Assembly (NCBI RefSeq): GCF_001692325.1
Contig: NZ_LXKN01000001.1
Span: forward strand, 868,001 to 932,000
DNA: 64,000 nucleotides
Direction of reading: 5' to 3'
Origin: Rhizobium sp. AC27/96
Lineage (GTDB): Bacteria; Pseudomonadota; Alphaproteobacteria; Rhizobiales; Rhizobiaceae
Shown one piece after another: positions 20,319 to 31,613 of the stretch; positions within the stretch are counted from its first letter, which is position 1, and the number at the start of each line of letters is the position of its first letter. A model generated the notes under the pieces. That model was not told the DNA's origin. It made no database searches and saw only the letters and a program-made list of their open reading frames with translations. The position numbers and the translations under genes were made by a program.

Positions 20319-21021
20319 GGCCGACAAGCTTGCCCTGGACCTTGACGCGATCCGGCCCGAAGATGCGTGTTTCATAGGCTGGATTGGCGGCTTCGAGAGC
20401 AATGGAGGCGCCCTTGCGGCGGAACCGCTTCAACGTCGCTTCTTCGTCATCCACGAGTGCAACGACAATGTCACCGGGATTGGCGGTCGTCGAATTGCGG
20501 ATGATGACGGTATCACCGTCGAAAATGCCGGCATCGATCATCGAATCGCCCCGCACTTCCAAGGCATAATGTTCGCCCGAGCCGAGCATATCGGCGGGAA
20601 CGGTTATTTCATGCGTATTGTTCTGGATGGCCGAGATCGGAACGCCGGCTGCGATGCGGCCCATGACGGGCACCGACACCGAACTGTTCTGGTCGTCATT
20701 CGCAACCTTTGGCGGCGCAGGCGGCGCGACCGGCTGCGGCTTGCCAAGACTGCCCTCGATGACGCTCGGCGAAAAGCCGCGACGCGGCTGCAGGCTGGGA
20801 TTATAGGCATCTGGCAACTTGATGACTTCGAGCGCTCTCGCCCGGTTCGGCAGGCGGCGGATGAAGCCTCGCTCTTCCAGAGCCGTGATCAAACGGTGAA
20901 TGCCGGACTTGGATGCAAGATCCAATGCGTCCTTCATTTCATCGAAAGATGGTGGAACGCCGGACTCCTTCATCCGTTCGTGAATGAAGAGAAGCAGTTC
21001 CTGCTGCTTGCGCGTCAACAT
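20299..21021 (-). CDS. lexA: LexA repressor
   Basis: LexA represses SOS genes and cleaves itself when RecA filaments form. The 240-residue protein has an N-terminal winged helix (about 1-65), an Ala/Pro-rich linker (about 90-110) and a peptidase domain. The cleavage bond is Ala125-Gly126 (GRIAAGVPI), with catalytic Ser160 (RGDSMIDAG) and Lys198 (ATLKRF). The linker is longer than in E. coli LexA, as in alphaproteobacteria. A GTTC-N7-GTTC operator lies in its promoter, so it is autoregulated. It converges on comEC. Confidence 0.97.
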   Translation of the reverse strand: MLTRKQQELLLFIHERMKESGVPPSFDEMKDALDLASKSGIHRLITALEERGFIRRLPNRARALEVIKLPDAYNPSLQPRRGFSPSVIEGSLGKPQPVAPPAPPKVANDDQNSSVSVPVMGRIAAGVPISAIQNNTHEITVPADMLGSGEHYALEVRGDSMIDAGIFDGDTVIIRNSTTANPGDIVVALVDDEEATLKRFRRKGASIALEAANPAYETRIFGPDRVKVQGKLVGLIRRYH

Positions 21022-21075
21022 CGTCTTGGAACCCCAGAATCAAGAGAAACGTCGTGAAACAAATCCAGAACGGAC

Positions 21076-21103
21076 ACTATATGTTCCATATGTGTTCCGC
21101 AAG
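21076..21103 (-). promoter_or_regulatory. lexA promoter with alphaproteobacterial SOS box
   Basis: GTTC (21083-21086), 7 bases, GTTC (21094-21097) form the direct-repeat LexA box known from Rhizobium and other alphaproteobacteria. On the lexA strand the box lies between a possible -35 (CTTGCG, 21103-21098) and -10 (TATAGT, 21081-21076) with a 16-base spacer, so bound LexA would block its own promoter. Confidence 0.8.
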
Positions 21104-21416
21104 TACTTAAATTTCGGTAAAGCCTTGCCCCATCAGTTAGATATTTAAAATTATCGAATGGATCATGATATGGCGGCGTGCGGTCATGTCTGCGCTAACC
21201 TAACGATAAATATGGGAAAACGCCGCTGGATGCCCGGTGGGAATGGTTTTCAGCTTACGTCATCTCTCTGACACATGGCTGAAGTCCGGTTCGTGCCGGG
21301 AAGGTTCGGCTGCGGTCGAGAATCAGTCATCGTCCCGCATCACCGCGGCGTTGCTTTGGCCTTGAATTGGACCATGGATCGGCGCAAACCTGCAGCAGCA
21401 GAAAATCGGAGACGCC
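21104..21416. other. Intergenic region between lexA and the VOC gene
   Basis: No supported gene or RNA was seen here. A short open frame from 21275 has no ribosome site. The region probably carries the promoter of the VOC-kdsA pair, but no clear -35/-10 was picked out. Confidence 0.5.
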
Positions 21417-22304
21417 ATGACTTCGTTGCCGCATCCTCTGGATCATCTTGTGCTGCCGACGGTCAATATCGCATCGGCGCGTGAACGCCTTGGCAGGCTT
21501 GGCTTTACGGTGGCTCCGGATGCGCGCCATCCCTTTGGCACCGACAACGCATGCGTCTTCTTTGCCGACAAGACCTATCTGGAGCCCCTCGGGGTCACCT
21601 CCCTGGAGCAGTGTGAAAAGAGCATCGAGGACGGTAATGTCTTCGTCGCTCGCGATCAGGCCTATCGGTTTCGGGTGGGTGAGGACGGGTTTTCCGGCGT
21701 GGCGTTCGGCACGGATGACGCTGTCGCTGATGACAAGCGCTTCAAGGCCGGTGTGATCTCCGCCGGACGGATGCTGGATTTTTCGCGGCCGATGAAGATG
21801 CCGGATGGCGCGGAAACCCAGGCGGGTTTTCGTCTTGCCTTTGCCGCCGATCTGCGTGCGCCCGATTTCCTGGCCTTCTGCGTCCAGCGCATCAATCCGT
21901 TGCCCGCCGATCGCAGTGTGCTGGAGCGCCATGAAAACGGTGTTACCGGCATTGCGCGGGTGGCGATATCGACGACCAAACCCACAGCATTCCGCTCCTT
22001 TTTCGAGGAGATCATCGGTGACCCCAAGATATCCGAGCATTCCTTCGGGCTGACGATCCGGGCTGCCAATGCCGACATCGATCTCCTGACGCCGGAAGGC
22101 ATGGAGGCGTTTTACGATTTGCGGGTCGGCAGGGACGATCCGGGGCTTCGAGCCCGCGCAATCCTTTTCAAAACACGCGATCTTTCCGTGACATCGTCGC
22201 ATTTCGCTGCTAACGGCGTCACCTACACGCGTAAGAACAACCGTATATTGGCAAGGCTGGCGCCCGCAGCGGGCGCTCTTTTCGCCTTTGAGGAGATAGC
22301 ATGA
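21417..22304 (+). CDS. VOC-fold (glyoxalase-like) protein
   Basis: The 295-residue protein has a vicinal-oxygen-chelate type layout: [25 protein letters not shown] at the N-terminus is a typical first betaalphabetabeta module, with another module after about residue 170 ([13 protein letters not shown]). The fold usually binds a metal and small metabolites; the substrate is not predictable from sequence. A GGAG site precedes the ATG by 4-5 bases. Its stop overlaps kdsA by 4 bases, so the two genes are co-translated. Confidence 0.75.
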   Translation: MTSLPHPLDHLVLPTVNIASARERLGRLGFTVAPDARHPFGTDNACVFFADKTYLEPLGVTSLEQCEKSIEDGNVFVARDQAYRFRVGEDGFSGVAFGTDDAVADDKRFKAGVISAGRMLDFSRPMKMPDGAETQAGFRLAFAADLRAPDFLAFCVQRINPLPADRSVLERHENGVTGIARVAISTTKPTAFRSFFEEIIGDPKISEHSFGLTIRAANADIDLLTPEGMEAFYDLRVGRDDPGLRARAILFKTRDLSVTSSHFAANGVTYTRKNNRILARLAPAAGALFAFEEIA

Positions 22305-23140
22305 GCACGAATTCGGAAGTGATCGTCGGCGAGGGAACCTCCAAGGTTCTGTTTTCCAACACTGCCAAGCTGTCGCTGATCGCCGGCCCCTGCCAGATGG
22401 AAAGCCGTGAGCACGCCTTCATGGTGGCCGGCGTGCTGAAGGAACTCTGCGACAAGCTCGGCATCGGCCTTGTCTATAAATCCTCCTATGACAAGGCGAA
22501 CCGCACCTCGCTCTCCGGCAAGCGCGGTATCGGCATCGAGAAGGGATTGGAAATTTTTGCCGATCTCAAGAAGGAATATGGCTTTCCGGTGCTGACCGAT
22601 ATTCACACCGAAGAACAATGCGCCATCGTCGCCAAGACGGTTGATATCCTGCAGATCCCGGCCTTCCTTTCGCGCCAGACCGACCTGCTGGTCGCCGCCG
22701 CCAAGACCGGCCGCGTCGTCAACGTCAAGAAGGGCCAGTTCCTGGCGCCCTGGGACATGAAGAACGTCCTTGCCAAGCTGAATGAAAGCGGCAACCCGAA
22801 TATCCTCCTCTGCGAGCGTGGCGCCTCCTTCGGCTACAACACGCTCGTCTCGGACATGCGCTCGCTGCCGATCATGGCGGCAATGGGTGCGCCTGTCATT
22901 TTCGATGCCACCCATTCCGTGCAGCAGCCGGGCGGGCAGGGCGGCTCGACTGGCGGTGACCGCCGATTCGTCGAGACGCTGGCGCGCGCCGCCGTTGCCG
23001 TTGGTGTAGCCGGCGTCTTCGTCGAGACGCACGAAGATCCGGACAATGCGCCCTCGGATGGCCCGAACATGGTCTATCTGAAGGATATGCCACGGCTTCT
23101 GGAGAAACTTCTGGCCTTCGACGCCATCGCCAAGGCCTGA
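22301..23140 (+). CDS. kdsA: 3-deoxy-D-manno-octulosonate 8-phosphate synthase
   Basis: KdsA condenses phosphoenolpyruvate with arabinose 5-phosphate to make Kdo 8-phosphate for the LPS inner core. The 279-residue protein shows [53 protein letters not shown] and [12 protein letters not shown], all diagnostic. It overlaps the VOC gene by 4 bases. eno follows after about 150 bases, and its enzyme makes the phosphoenolpyruvate KdsA uses. Confidence 0.97.
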   Translation: MSTNSEVIVGEGTSKVLFSNTAKLSLIAGPCQMESREHAFMVAGVLKELCDKLGIGLVYKSSYDKANRTSLSGKRGIGIEKGLEIFADLKKEYGFPVLTDIHTEEQCAIVAKTVDILQIPAFLSRQTDLLVAAAKTGRVVNVKKGQFLAPWDMKNVLAKLNESGNPNILLCERGASFGYNTLVSDMRSLPIMAAMGAPVIFDATHSVQQPGGQGGSTGGDRRFVETLARAAVAVGVAGVFVETHEDPDNAPSDGPNMVYLKDMPRLLEKLLAFDAIAKA

Positions 23141-23268
23141 GAAATCACGGGCATTCAACAGGCTGACATGATTTTGCGTTACGGGGCCTGAAGGAGTGTC
23201 AAATCGGGAGGCGGAGCGGCATTGTAATTTCCGCGTCTTCGATTAAGACCATTTCAATCGATTTATAA

Positions 23269-24564
<1,296 letters not shown>

Positions 24565-24617
24565 TACTCGGGCAGCGTGATCCCCGGGGATCTACGCCTT
24601 CGTCATCCAGGAGATCG

Positions 24618-24643
24618 AACCGCGCCTTCGGGCGCGGTTTTTT
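24618..24643 (+). terminator. Rho-independent terminator after eno
   Basis: An ACCGCGCC/GGCGCGGT stem with a TTCG tetraloop is followed by TTTTTT. Confidence 0.92.
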
Positions 24644-24798
24644 GTTGTGCGCGCAGTTAGAGTCAACGGACGGTTAATCTCTCGCGGCTAGAGTCGCTCT
24701 AGGTGTTTGATTTGACGTGATCTTATCCGCAGCCACAATGCTATCGTCGCATGGGTCTGAGGCTAGCGATCTCCAGCGATAGAGCGTTTCGAGCGAGT

Positions 24799-25110
24799 AT
24801 GTGGACAAAGTATCATAAGAAGAGAAAGTTCGGCCGTTTCGTTCTTCCCGCTGTTACTGTGGCCTTCGTCAGCTATTTCGGCTATCATTGTGTTCATGGT
24901 GACTACGGCCTGAAGGCCACGGAGGTTTTCGAGCAGCGCCGTATCGATCGCAGCAAGGAACTTGCTGATCTCGTCGCCAAGCGTGAGCACCTTGAAAAGG
25001 AAGTCGCTCTGCTGAGCGATGGCTCCCTGGACAAGGATATGCTGGACCAATATGCGCGCTATCAGCTGACCTATTCCAAGGCGAACGAGATCGTCATCTT
25101 CAATAAATAG
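24799..25110 (+). CDS. ftsB: Septum formation initiator family protein (FtsB/DivIC-like)
   Basis: The 103-residue bitopic protein has a short basic cytoplasmic tail (WTKYHKKRKFGR), one membrane helix at about residues 13-30, then a periplasmic coiled coil (ELADLVAKREHLEKEVALL). This is the FtsB/DivIC layout; these proteins join FtsL and FtsQ in the divisome. The frame opens at 24751, but the ATG at 24799 gives the expected N-terminus. The position between eno and pdhA is typical of rhizobia and other bacteria. Confidence 0.85.
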   Translation: MWTKYHKKRKFGRFVLPAVTVAFVSYFGYHCVHGDYGLKATEVFEQRRIDRSKELADLVAKREHLEKEVALLSDGSLDKDMLDQYARYQLTYSKANEIVIFNK

Positions 25111-25113
25111 CCA

Positions 25114-25145
25114 CAATTAACCGAATTTCGGTTAATTGAATTTTT
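25114..25145 (+). terminator. Terminator after ftsB
   Basis: Perfect 11-bp arms (CAATTAACCGA at 25114-25124, TCGGTTAATTG at 25128-25138) with a 3-base loop are followed by AATTTTT. The stem is A+T-rich but long. Confidence 0.7.
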
Positions 25146-25267
25146 GCAAATAATATCAGATACTTGCAAAGAATATGAGCCATGCAATTATAGCATTGCT
25201 GTGGCGAACAATCTTGCCTATGTTACGCCTCACCACAAAACGAGGCTACTCACACAGGGAGGGTTGA

Positions 25268-26311
25268 ATGGCGCCGCGAAAGAACGCGACCGTTTCCAGC
25301 CGTAAAACAGCATCCAGGCCTGCCAAGGAAACCAATGGCGGTCCGATCGCGGAATTCGACCGTGATGCGGAGCTCAAGGCTTATCGTGAGATGCTTCTGA
25401 TCCGCCGCTTTGAAGAGAAGGCCGGCCAGCTTTACGGCATGGGCTTCATCGGCGGCTTCTGTCACCTCTACATTGGCCAGGAAGCTGTCGTCGTCGGCAT
25501 GCAGATGGTTTTGAAGGATGGCGACCAGGTCATCACCGGTTATCGCGATCACGGGCACATGCTGGCAACCGGCATGGAAGCACGCGGCGTCATGGCCGAG
25601 CTTACCGGACGTCAGGGCGGCTATTCCCGAGGGAAGGGCGGCTCCATGCATATGTTCTCCAAGGAAAAGAATTTCTACGGCGGCCACGGCATCGTCGGCG
25701 CCCAGGTCTCGCTCGGCACCGGTCTGGCTTTTGCCAACCGCTATCGCGGCAATGACAATGTCAGCGTCGCCTATTTCGGCGATGGTGCTGCCAACCAGGG
25801 CCAGGTCTACGAAAGCTTCAACATGGCGCAGCTCTGGAAGCTGCCTGTTATCTTCGTGATCGAGAACAACCGTTACGCCATGGGCACTTCGACTGCCCGC
25901 GCCACCGCGCAGGCTGATTTCTCCAAGCGCGGCGCCTCGTTCGGCATCCCCGGCATCCAGGTCGACGGCATGGACGTTCGCGCCGTCAAGGCAGCGGCCG
26001 ACGAGGCCATAGCTTACTGCCGTTCCGGCAAGGGCCCGATCATCCTGGAAATGCTGACCTACCGTTATCGCGGTCACTCCATGTCGGACCCGGCTAAGTA
26101 TCGTTCCAAGGACGAAGTGCAGAAGATGCGCTCCGAGCATGATCCGATCGAACAGGTTCGCGTTCGCCTTCTCGAAAAGGGCTGGGCGACCGAGGATGAT
26201 CTGAAGGATATCGACAAGGATGTCCGCGAAATCGTCGCCGATAGCGCCGATTTTGCCCAGAGCAATCCGGAGCCGGATGCATCCGAGCTCTACACCGACA
26301 TTCTGCTGTAA
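25268..26311 (+). CDS. pdhA: Pyruvate dehydrogenase E1 component, alpha subunit
   Basis: E1 alpha binds thiamine diphosphate and, with E1 beta, decarboxylates pyruvate and reductively acetylates the E2 lipoyl groups. The 347-residue protein carries the thiamine diphosphate motif GDGAANQG ending at ENN, plus the conserved YRYRGHSMSDPAKYR phosphorylation-loop region. The N-terminal 30 residues are Lys/Arg/Ala-rich and variable. pdhB follows after 18 bases. Confidence 0.97.
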   Translation: MAPRKNATVSSRKTASRPAKETNGGPIAEFDRDAELKAYREMLLIRRFEEKAGQLYGMGFIGGFCHLYIGQEAVVVGMQMVLKDGDQVITGYRDHGHMLATGMEARGVMAELTGRQGGYSRGKGGSMHMFSKEKNFYGGHGIVGAQVSLGTGLAFANRYRGNDNVSVAYFGDGAANQGQVYESFNMAQLWKLPVIFVIENNRYAMGTSTARATAQADFSKRGASFGIPGIQVDGMDVRAVKAAADEAIAYCRSGKGPIILEMLTYRYRGHSMSDPAKYRSKDEVQKMRSEHDPIEQVRVRLLEKGWATEDDLKDIDKDVREIVADSADFAQSNPEPDASELYTDILL

Positions 26312-26329
26312 ATCGGGGAGGGACGATCA

Positions 26330-27706
26330 ATGCCCATCGATATTCTTATGCCCGCCCTTTCTCCGACGATGGAAGAAGGCACTCTTTCGAAATGGCTCAA
26401 GAAGGAAGGCGACAAAGTCACTTCCGGTGACGTCATTGCCGAAATCGAAACCGACAAGGCCACCATGGAAGTGGAAGCCGTCGACGAAGGCGTCATCGGC
26501 AAGCTGCTGGTTGAAGCCGGCACCGAAGGCGTGAAGGTCAACGCCAAGATCGCCATCCTGCTGCAGGACGGCGAATCTGCTGCCGACATTTCGTCCGCCA
26601 AGGCTGCTCCCGCTGCCGAACCGGCCAAGACCGAAGCACCTGCCGCCGCTGCCGCGCCGGCCCCCGTTCCGGCTCAGCCGAAGGCTGCCGCTCCTGTCGA
26701 TCCGGAAATCCCGGCCGGCACCGAGATGGTCTCGACGACCGTGCGCGAAGCGCTGCGCGATGCGATGGCCGAAGAAATGCGCGCCAATCCCGACGTTTTC
26801 GTCATGGGCGAAGAAGTCGCCGAATACCAGGGTGCCTACAAGGTCACCCAGGGCCTGCTGCAGGAGTTTGGAGCCCGCCGCGTTGTCGACACCCCGATCA
26901 CCGAGCACGGTTTTGCCGGTATCGGCGTCGGTGCCGCCATGGCTGGCCTCCGCCCGATCGTCGAGTTCATGACCTTCAACTTCGCCATGCAGGCGATCGA
27001 CCAGATCATCAACTCCGCCGCCAAGACGCTCTATATGTCCGGCGGCCAGATGGGTGCTCCGATCGTCTTCCGCGGTCCGAATGGCGCTGCTGCCCGCGTC
27101 GGCGCTCAGCACAGCCAGGATTACGCCGCCTGGTACAGCCAGATCCCCGGCCTCAAGGTCGTCATGCCCTACACGGCAGCCGACGCCAAGGGTCTGCTGA
27201 AGTCGGCTATCCGCGATCCGAACCCGGTCATCTTCCTCGAGAACGAAATTCTCTATGGCCAGCACTTCGATGTGCCGAAGCTCGATGATTTCACCGTGCC
27301 GATCGGCAAGGCCCGCATCCATCGTCCGGGCAAAGACGTAACGGTCGTCTCCTTCGGCATCGGCATGACCTATGCCACCAAGGCGGTTGCCGAGCTGGAA
27401 GCCCAGGGCATCGATGTCGAACTGATCGACCTGCGCACCATCCGTCCGATGGATCTGCCGGCGATCATCGAATCGGTCAAGAAGACCGGCCGCCTGGTGA
27501 CCGTCGAAGAGGGTTATCCGCAGTCGTCCGTCGGCACCGAAATCGCCACCCGCGTCATGCAGCAGGCCTTCGACTATCTCGATGCGCCGATCCTGACGAT
27601 TGCTGGCAAGGACGTACCCATGCCTTACGCCGCCAACCTCGAAAAGCTGGCGCTCCCGAGCGTCGCCGAAGTGGTCGATGCGGTGAAGGCCGTTTGCTAC
27701 AAATAA
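26330..27706 (+). CDS. pdhB: Pyruvate dehydrogenase E1 component, beta subunit with N-terminal lipoyl domain
   Basis: The 458-residue protein has a lipoyl domain (residues 1-80, lipoyl-lysine K43 in [10 protein letters not shown]), an Ala/Pro linker to about residue 125, then the E1 beta transketolase domain ([34 protein letters not shown]). The extra lipoyl domain is known from Sinorhizobium and Zymomonas and is nearly identical at its start to that of the following E2. It lies 18 bases after pdhA and 15 before the E2 gene. Confidence 0.97.
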   Translation: MPIDILMPALSPTMEEGTLSKWLKKEGDKVTSGDVIAEIETDKATMEVEAVDEGVIGKLLVEAGTEGVKVNAKIAILLQDGESAADISSAKAAPAAEPAKTEAPAAAAAPAPVPAQPKAAAPVDPEIPAGTEMVSTTVREALRDAMAEEMRANPDVFVMGEEVAEYQGAYKVTQGLLQEFGARRVVDTPITEHGFAGIGVGAAMAGLRPIVEFMTFNFAMQAIDQIINSAAKTLYMSGGQMGAPIVFRGPNGAAARVGAQHSQDYAAWYSQIPGLKVVMPYTAADAKGLLKSAIRDPNPVIFLENEILYGQHFDVPKLDDFTVPIGKARIHRPGKDVTVVSFGIGMTYATKAVAELEAQGIDVELIDLRTIRPMDLPAIIESVKKTGRLVTVEEGYPQSSVGTEIATRVMQQAFDYLDAPILTIAGKDVPMPYAANLEKLALPSVAEVVDAVKAVCYK

Positions 27707-27721
27707 GGGGAGGGCCCATCG

Positions 27722-29086
27722 ATGCCTATCAACATCACCATGCCTGCCCTCTCGCCGACCATGGAAGAGGGCAACCTCGCCAAGTGGCTGGTCAAGGAAG
27801 GCGACAAGATCAAGTCCGGCGATGTCATCGCCGAGATCGAGACCGACAAGGCAACGATGGAAGTCGAAGCTGTCGATGAAGGCACCGTTGCCAAGATCGT
27901 TGTTCCGGCTGGTACCGAAGGCGTCAAGGTCAATGCCTTGATTGCCGTGCTTGCTGCGGATGGCGAGGATGTTGCGGCTGCTGCTTCCGGTGCTGGTGGC
28001 GGCGCTGCCCCGGCTCCCAAGGAAGCACCGAAGGCGGAAGCTGCTCCTGCAGCCGCCCCGGCTGCAGCGCCTGCTCCGGCAAGCGTTGCGGCTCCCGTTG
28101 CATCCGCTCCGGCTCCGGCCGCAGCGGACGGTCATCGCACCTTCGCTTCGCCGCTCGCCCGCCGCCTTGCCAAGGAAGCCGGCGTCGATGTCGCTGCAGT
28201 TGCAGGCTCCGGCCCACACGGCCGCGTCGTCAAGAAGGATATCGAATCTGCTATAGCAGGCGGTACAGGCAAAGCTGCTTCTGCCGCTACACCGGCTGCA
28301 CAGCCTGCAGCAGCAGCTTCCGCTCCTGCCGCCGCGCCCAAGGGCATGTCGGAAGATGCGGTCCTCAAGCTGTTCGAGCAGGGCTCCTACGAGCTCGTGC
28401 CACATGACGGCATGCGCAAGACCATCGCCAAGCGCCTGCAGGAATCCAAGCAGACGATCCCGCACTTCTACGTCTCTGTCGATTGCGAACTCGACGCGCT
28501 GCTGGCTCTCCGCACGCAGCTCAACGATTCCGCTCCGAAGTCGAAGGACGGCGTTCCGGCCTACAAGCTCTCGGTCAACGACATGGTCATCAAGGCCTTG
28601 GCTCTCGCACTGCGCGATGTGCCGGATGCCAACGTGTCCTGGACCGACAGCAACATGGTCAAGCACAAGCATGCCGATGTCGGCGTTGCCGTCTCCATTC
28701 CGGGCGGCCTGATCACGCCGATCATCCGCAGCGCCGAACAGAAGACGCTCTCCACCATCTCCAATGAGATGAAGGACTACGGCAAGCGCGCCAAGGAGCG
28801 CAAGCTGAAGCCCGAGGAGTATCAGGGTGGTACGACTGCCGTGTCGAACATGGGCATGATGGGCGTCAAGAACTTCGCCGCCGTCGTCAACCCGCCGCAT
28901 GCGACCATTCTGGCCGTCGGCGCGGGCGAGCAGCGTGTGATCGTCAAGAAGGGCGAAATGGTGATTGCCAACGTGATGACCGTCACGCTGTCGACCGACC
29001 ATCGCGCCGTCGACGGTGCGCTTGGTGCCGAGCTCCTGGCAGCCTTCAAGGGCTACATCGAAAATCCGATGGGGATGCTCGTCTGA
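27722..29086 (+). CDS. pdhC: Dihydrolipoamide acetyltransferase (pyruvate dehydrogenase E2)
   Basis: E2 transfers the acetyl group from lipoamide to CoA and forms the core of the complex. The 454-residue protein has one lipoyl domain (K43 in [10 protein letters not shown]), an Ala/Pro linker, a peripheral-subunit-binding domain ([15 protein letters not shown] to GRVVKKDIE, about 140-175), a second Ala-rich linker, and the catalytic domain ending with the active-site [20 protein letters not shown] site precedes the ATG. Confidence 0.97.
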   Translation: MPINITMPALSPTMEEGNLAKWLVKEGDKIKSGDVIAEIETDKATMEVEAVDEGTVAKIVVPAGTEGVKVNALIAVLAADGEDVAAAASGAGGGAAPAPKEAPKAEAAPAAAPAAAPAPASVAAPVASAPAPAAADGHRTFASPLARRLAKEAGVDVAAVAGSGPHGRVVKKDIESAIAGGTGKAASAATPAAQPAAAASAPAAAPKGMSEDAVLKLFEQGSYELVPHDGMRKTIAKRLQESKQTIPHFYVSVDCELDALLALRTQLNDSAPKSKDGVPAYKLSVNDMVIKALALALRDVPDANVSWTDSNMVKHKHADVGVAVSIPGGLITPIIRSAEQKTLSTISNEMKDYGKRAKERKLKPEEYQGGTTAVSNMGMMGVKNFAAVVNPPHATILAVGAGEQRVIVKKGEMVIANVMTVTLSTDHRAVDGALGAELLAAFKGYIENPMGMLV

Positions 29087-29111
29087 GCCTTGTCGCGACA
29101 CGGAGGCATGA

Positions 29112-29753
29112 ATGGCCAAGACTGTTCTGTGTTACGGCGACTCGCTGACATGGGGCTACAGCGCCGAGACGATCGGCCGTCATGCCTATGAAGATCGGTG
29201 GCCGAGCGTGCTGCAAAAGGCGCTCGGCGATCAGGTCCGCGTCATTCCGGAAGGATTGAACGGCCGCACCACCGCGTTCGACGATCATCTCGCCGATTGC
29301 GATCGCAACGGCGCGAGGATTTTGCCGACGATCCTGCAGACCCACAACCCGCTGGATCTCGTCATCATCATGCTGGGCACGAATGACATGAAGCCGGTCG
29401 TGGCCGGTTCGGCCTTTGCTGCTCTTCAGGGCATCAGCCGGTTGGTGCAGCTGGTTCGCAATCACGCCTGGGGGTTCGATTACGAGGTGCCTGACATCCT
29501 CATCGTCGCCCCACCAGCGATTACCGAGACGGCGAATGCGGCGTTTGCGGCAAGCTTTCTGGGCGCGGTCCACGAATCGAACAAGCTGCCGACGCTCTAT
29601 AGCGATCTGGCCGACGAACTGGGCTGTGGTTTCTTCGATGCCAATACGGCCGCCATTACCACGCCGCTCGATGGCGTGCATCTCGATGCGGAAAACACCC
29701 GGGCGCTCGGTCGCGGCCTCGAGCCGATCGTGCGGATGATGCTCGGTCTCTGA
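29112..29753 (+). CDS. SGNH/GDSL-family hydrolase
   Basis: The 213-residue protein has the four SGNH blocks: GDSLTWGY with nucleophile Ser11, GRTT with the block II glycine, GTND at 89-92, and DGVHL with catalytic Asp187 and His190. There is no signal peptide, so it is probably cytoplasmic. Family members include arylesterases, thioesterases and carbohydrate deacetylases; the substrate is unknown. It lies 25 bases after pdhC and 53 before lpdA, inside the pyruvate dehydrogenase gene run, so it is probably co-transcribed. Confidence 0.88.
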   Translation: MAKTVLCYGDSLTWGYSAETIGRHAYEDRWPSVLQKALGDQVRVIPEGLNGRTTAFDDHLADCDRNGARILPTILQTHNPLDLVIIMLGTNDMKPVVAGSAFAALQGISRLVQLVRNHAWGFDYEVPDILIVAPPAITETANAAFAASFLGAVHESNKLPTLYSDLADELGCGFFDANTAAITTPLDGVHLDAENTRALGRGLEPIVRMMLGL

Positions 29754-29806
29754 TAAATTCAAGGCGCCAGCTTGCGATGCGCCGCCACCAATAAGGCAGG
29801 AAACAC

Positions 29807-31270
29807 ATGGCTGAGAATTACGACGTCATCATCATCGGCTCCGGTCCGGGCGGTTATGTCGCCGCTGTGCGCGCCGGCCAGCTTGGCCTGAAGACCGCAA
29901 TCGTCGAGCGCGAGCATTTGGGCGGCATCTGCCTCAACTGGGGCTGCATACCCACGAAGGCGCTGCTTCGCTCGGCCGAAATTCTTGATCATTCTAATCA
30001 TCTGAAAGATTACGGTCTCGTTCTCGAAGGCAAGGTGAGCGCGGATGTGAAGGCAGTGGTCGCCCGTTCGCGCGGCGTCTCCGCCCGGCTGAACACCGGC
30101 GTCGGCTTCCTGATGAAGAAGAACAAGGTCGACGTCATCTGGGGCGAAGCCAAGATCACCAAGGCTTCGACAGGCGCTCAGCCGGGCGAAATCGTCGTCG
30201 GCAAGTCGACCAAGCCCGTCGTCGAGCCGCAGCATCCGCTGCCGAAGAACGTCAAGGGCGAAGGCACCTACACCGCCAAGCACATCATCATCGCCACCGG
30301 TGCCCGTCCGCGCGCGCTGCCAGGCATCGAGCCGGATGGCAAGCTGATCTGGACCTATTTCGAAGCGCTGAAGCCGGATTTCCTGCCGAAATCGCTGCTC
30401 GTCATGGGCTCGGGCGCCATCGGCATCGAATTCGCAAGCTTCTATCGCTCGATGGGCGTTGATGTGACGGTCGTCGAAGTCATGCCGACCATTATGCCGG
30501 TCGAGGATGCTGAAATTTCCGGCATCGCCCGCAAGCAGCTCGAAAAGCGCGGCCTGAAGATTCTGACCAAGGCGAAGGTCACGAAGGTCGAAAAGGCTGC
30601 CAACAGCATCACCGCTCATGTCGAGACGGAAGACGGCAAGGTGCAGCAGATCGTCGCCGACCGCATGATCTCCGCCGTTGGCGTACAGGGGAACATCGAA
30701 AACCTCGGACTTGAAGCGCTTGGCGTGAAGACCGACCGCGGTTGCGTCGTTATCGACGGTTACGGCAAGACCAACGTAGCAGGCATCTACGCGATCGGCG
30801 ACGTCGCCGGCCCACCGATGCTCGCCCACAAGGCCGAACACGAAGGCGTTGTCTGCATCGAAAAGATCGCCGGCCTGCCGAATGTTCATCCGACCGACAA
30901 GGGTAAGGTTCCGGGCTGCACCTATTGCCAGCCGCAGGTCGCTTCCGTTGGCCTCACCGAAGCCAAGGCCAAGGAACTCGGCCGCGATATCCGCGTCGGT
31001 CGCTTCTCCTTCGCATATAACGGCAAGGCCATCGCGCTCGGCGAGGATCAGGGCCTCTGCAAGGTCATCTTCGACAAGAAGACCGGCGAGCTGCTCGGCG
31101 CGCACATGGTCGGCGCTGAAGTGACCGAACTGATCCAGGGCTTCGTCGTTGCGATGAACCTGGAGACGACCGAAGAAGAGCTGATGCACACGATCTTCCC
31201 GCATCCCACCGTTTCGGAATCGATGAAGGAAGCGGTGCTCGACGCCTACGGCCGGGTGCTGAACGCTTGA
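29807..31270 (+). CDS. lpdA: Dihydrolipoamide dehydrogenase (E3)
   Basis: E3 reoxidises dihydrolipoamide with NAD+. The 487-residue flavoprotein has an N-terminal FAD-binding GSGPGGYVAA, the redox-active pair C42/C47 (GGICLNWGCIPTKA), an NAD-binding GSGAIGIEFA, and the C-terminal HPTVSE with the active-site His and Glu. An insertion near residues 125-155 (GAQPGEIVVGKST) is not in E. coli Lpd. The location after pdhC supports assignment to the pyruvate complex. Confidence 0.97.
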   Translation: MAENYDVIIIGSGPGGYVAAVRAGQLGLKTAIVEREHLGGICLNWGCIPTKALLRSAEILDHSNHLKDYGLVLEGKVSADVKAVVARSRGVSARLNTGVGFLMKKNKVDVIWGEAKITKASTGAQPGEIVVGKSTKPVVEPQHPLPKNVKGEGTYTAKHIIIATGARPRALPGIEPDGKLIWTYFEALKPDFLPKSLLVMGSGAIGIEFASFYRSMGVDVTVVEVMPTIMPVEDAEISGIARKQLEKRGLKILTKAKVTKVEKAANSITAHVETEDGKVQQIVADRMISAVGVQGNIENLGLEALGVKTDRGCVVIDGYGKTNVAGIYAIGDVAGPPMLAHKAEHEGVVCIEKIAGLPNVHPTDKGKVPGCTYCQPQVASVGLTEAKAKELGRDIRVGRFSFAYNGKAIALGEDQGLCKVIFDKKTGELLGAHMVGAEVTELIQGFVVAMNLETTEEELMHTIFPHPTVSESMKEAVLDAYGRVLNA

Positions 31271-31325
31271 TAAATTCCTGCCTCGCCCTTTATCCAGGGG
31301 GTGGAAAACAGGAAAGGAAATCAAC

Positions 31326-31580
31326 ATGTCTATAGCTGCGCAAGGTTGGGTCGTCTTTCTTCTCATCGGGCTGGTTGCGGGTTTTCTAGCGAGCCTGATC
31401 GTGGGAGGCGGTGGGCTCATCGGTTGCCTGGTGAGCGGCGTGATCGGCGCTTTCGTGGGCGGTTTCCTGTTTCATTATTTCGGGATATCGCTCGGGATTG
31501 AAAATGCGCTTGTGGTGGAGATCATCCATGCCACCGTTGGCGCAATCATCGTGGTGCTGCTGGCGAGGCTGATCGTCTAG
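31326..31580 (+). CDS. GlsB/YeaQ/YmgE family small membrane protein
   Basis: The 84-residue protein is almost entirely hydrophobic with three membrane segments and repeated glycine motifs (LVAGFLASLIVGGGG, GVIGAFVGGFLF), typical of the transglycosylase-associated family. The biochemical function is unknown; family members are often stress-induced. An AAGGAAA site precedes the ATG. A second family member follows 33 bases downstream. Confidence 0.82.
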   Translation: MSIAAQGWVVFLLIGLVAGFLASLIVGGGGLIGCLVSGVIGAFVGGFLFHYFGISLGIENALVVEIIHATVGAIIVVLLARLIV

Positions 31581-31613
31581 GCACCTTTGCACTAGGCCTG
31601 AAACGAGGGTTTG

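Noticed and set aside
26327-29119. Long minus-strand open frame (930 codons) opposite pdhB and pdhC
   Set aside because: It is the antisense shadow of two well-identified genes in GC-rich DNA; its translation is low-complexity His/Asp/Arg/Gly-rich with no domain.
29759-31420. Minus-strand open frame (553 codons) opposite lpdA
   Set aside because: Antisense shadow of lpdA with biased composition and no ribosome site.
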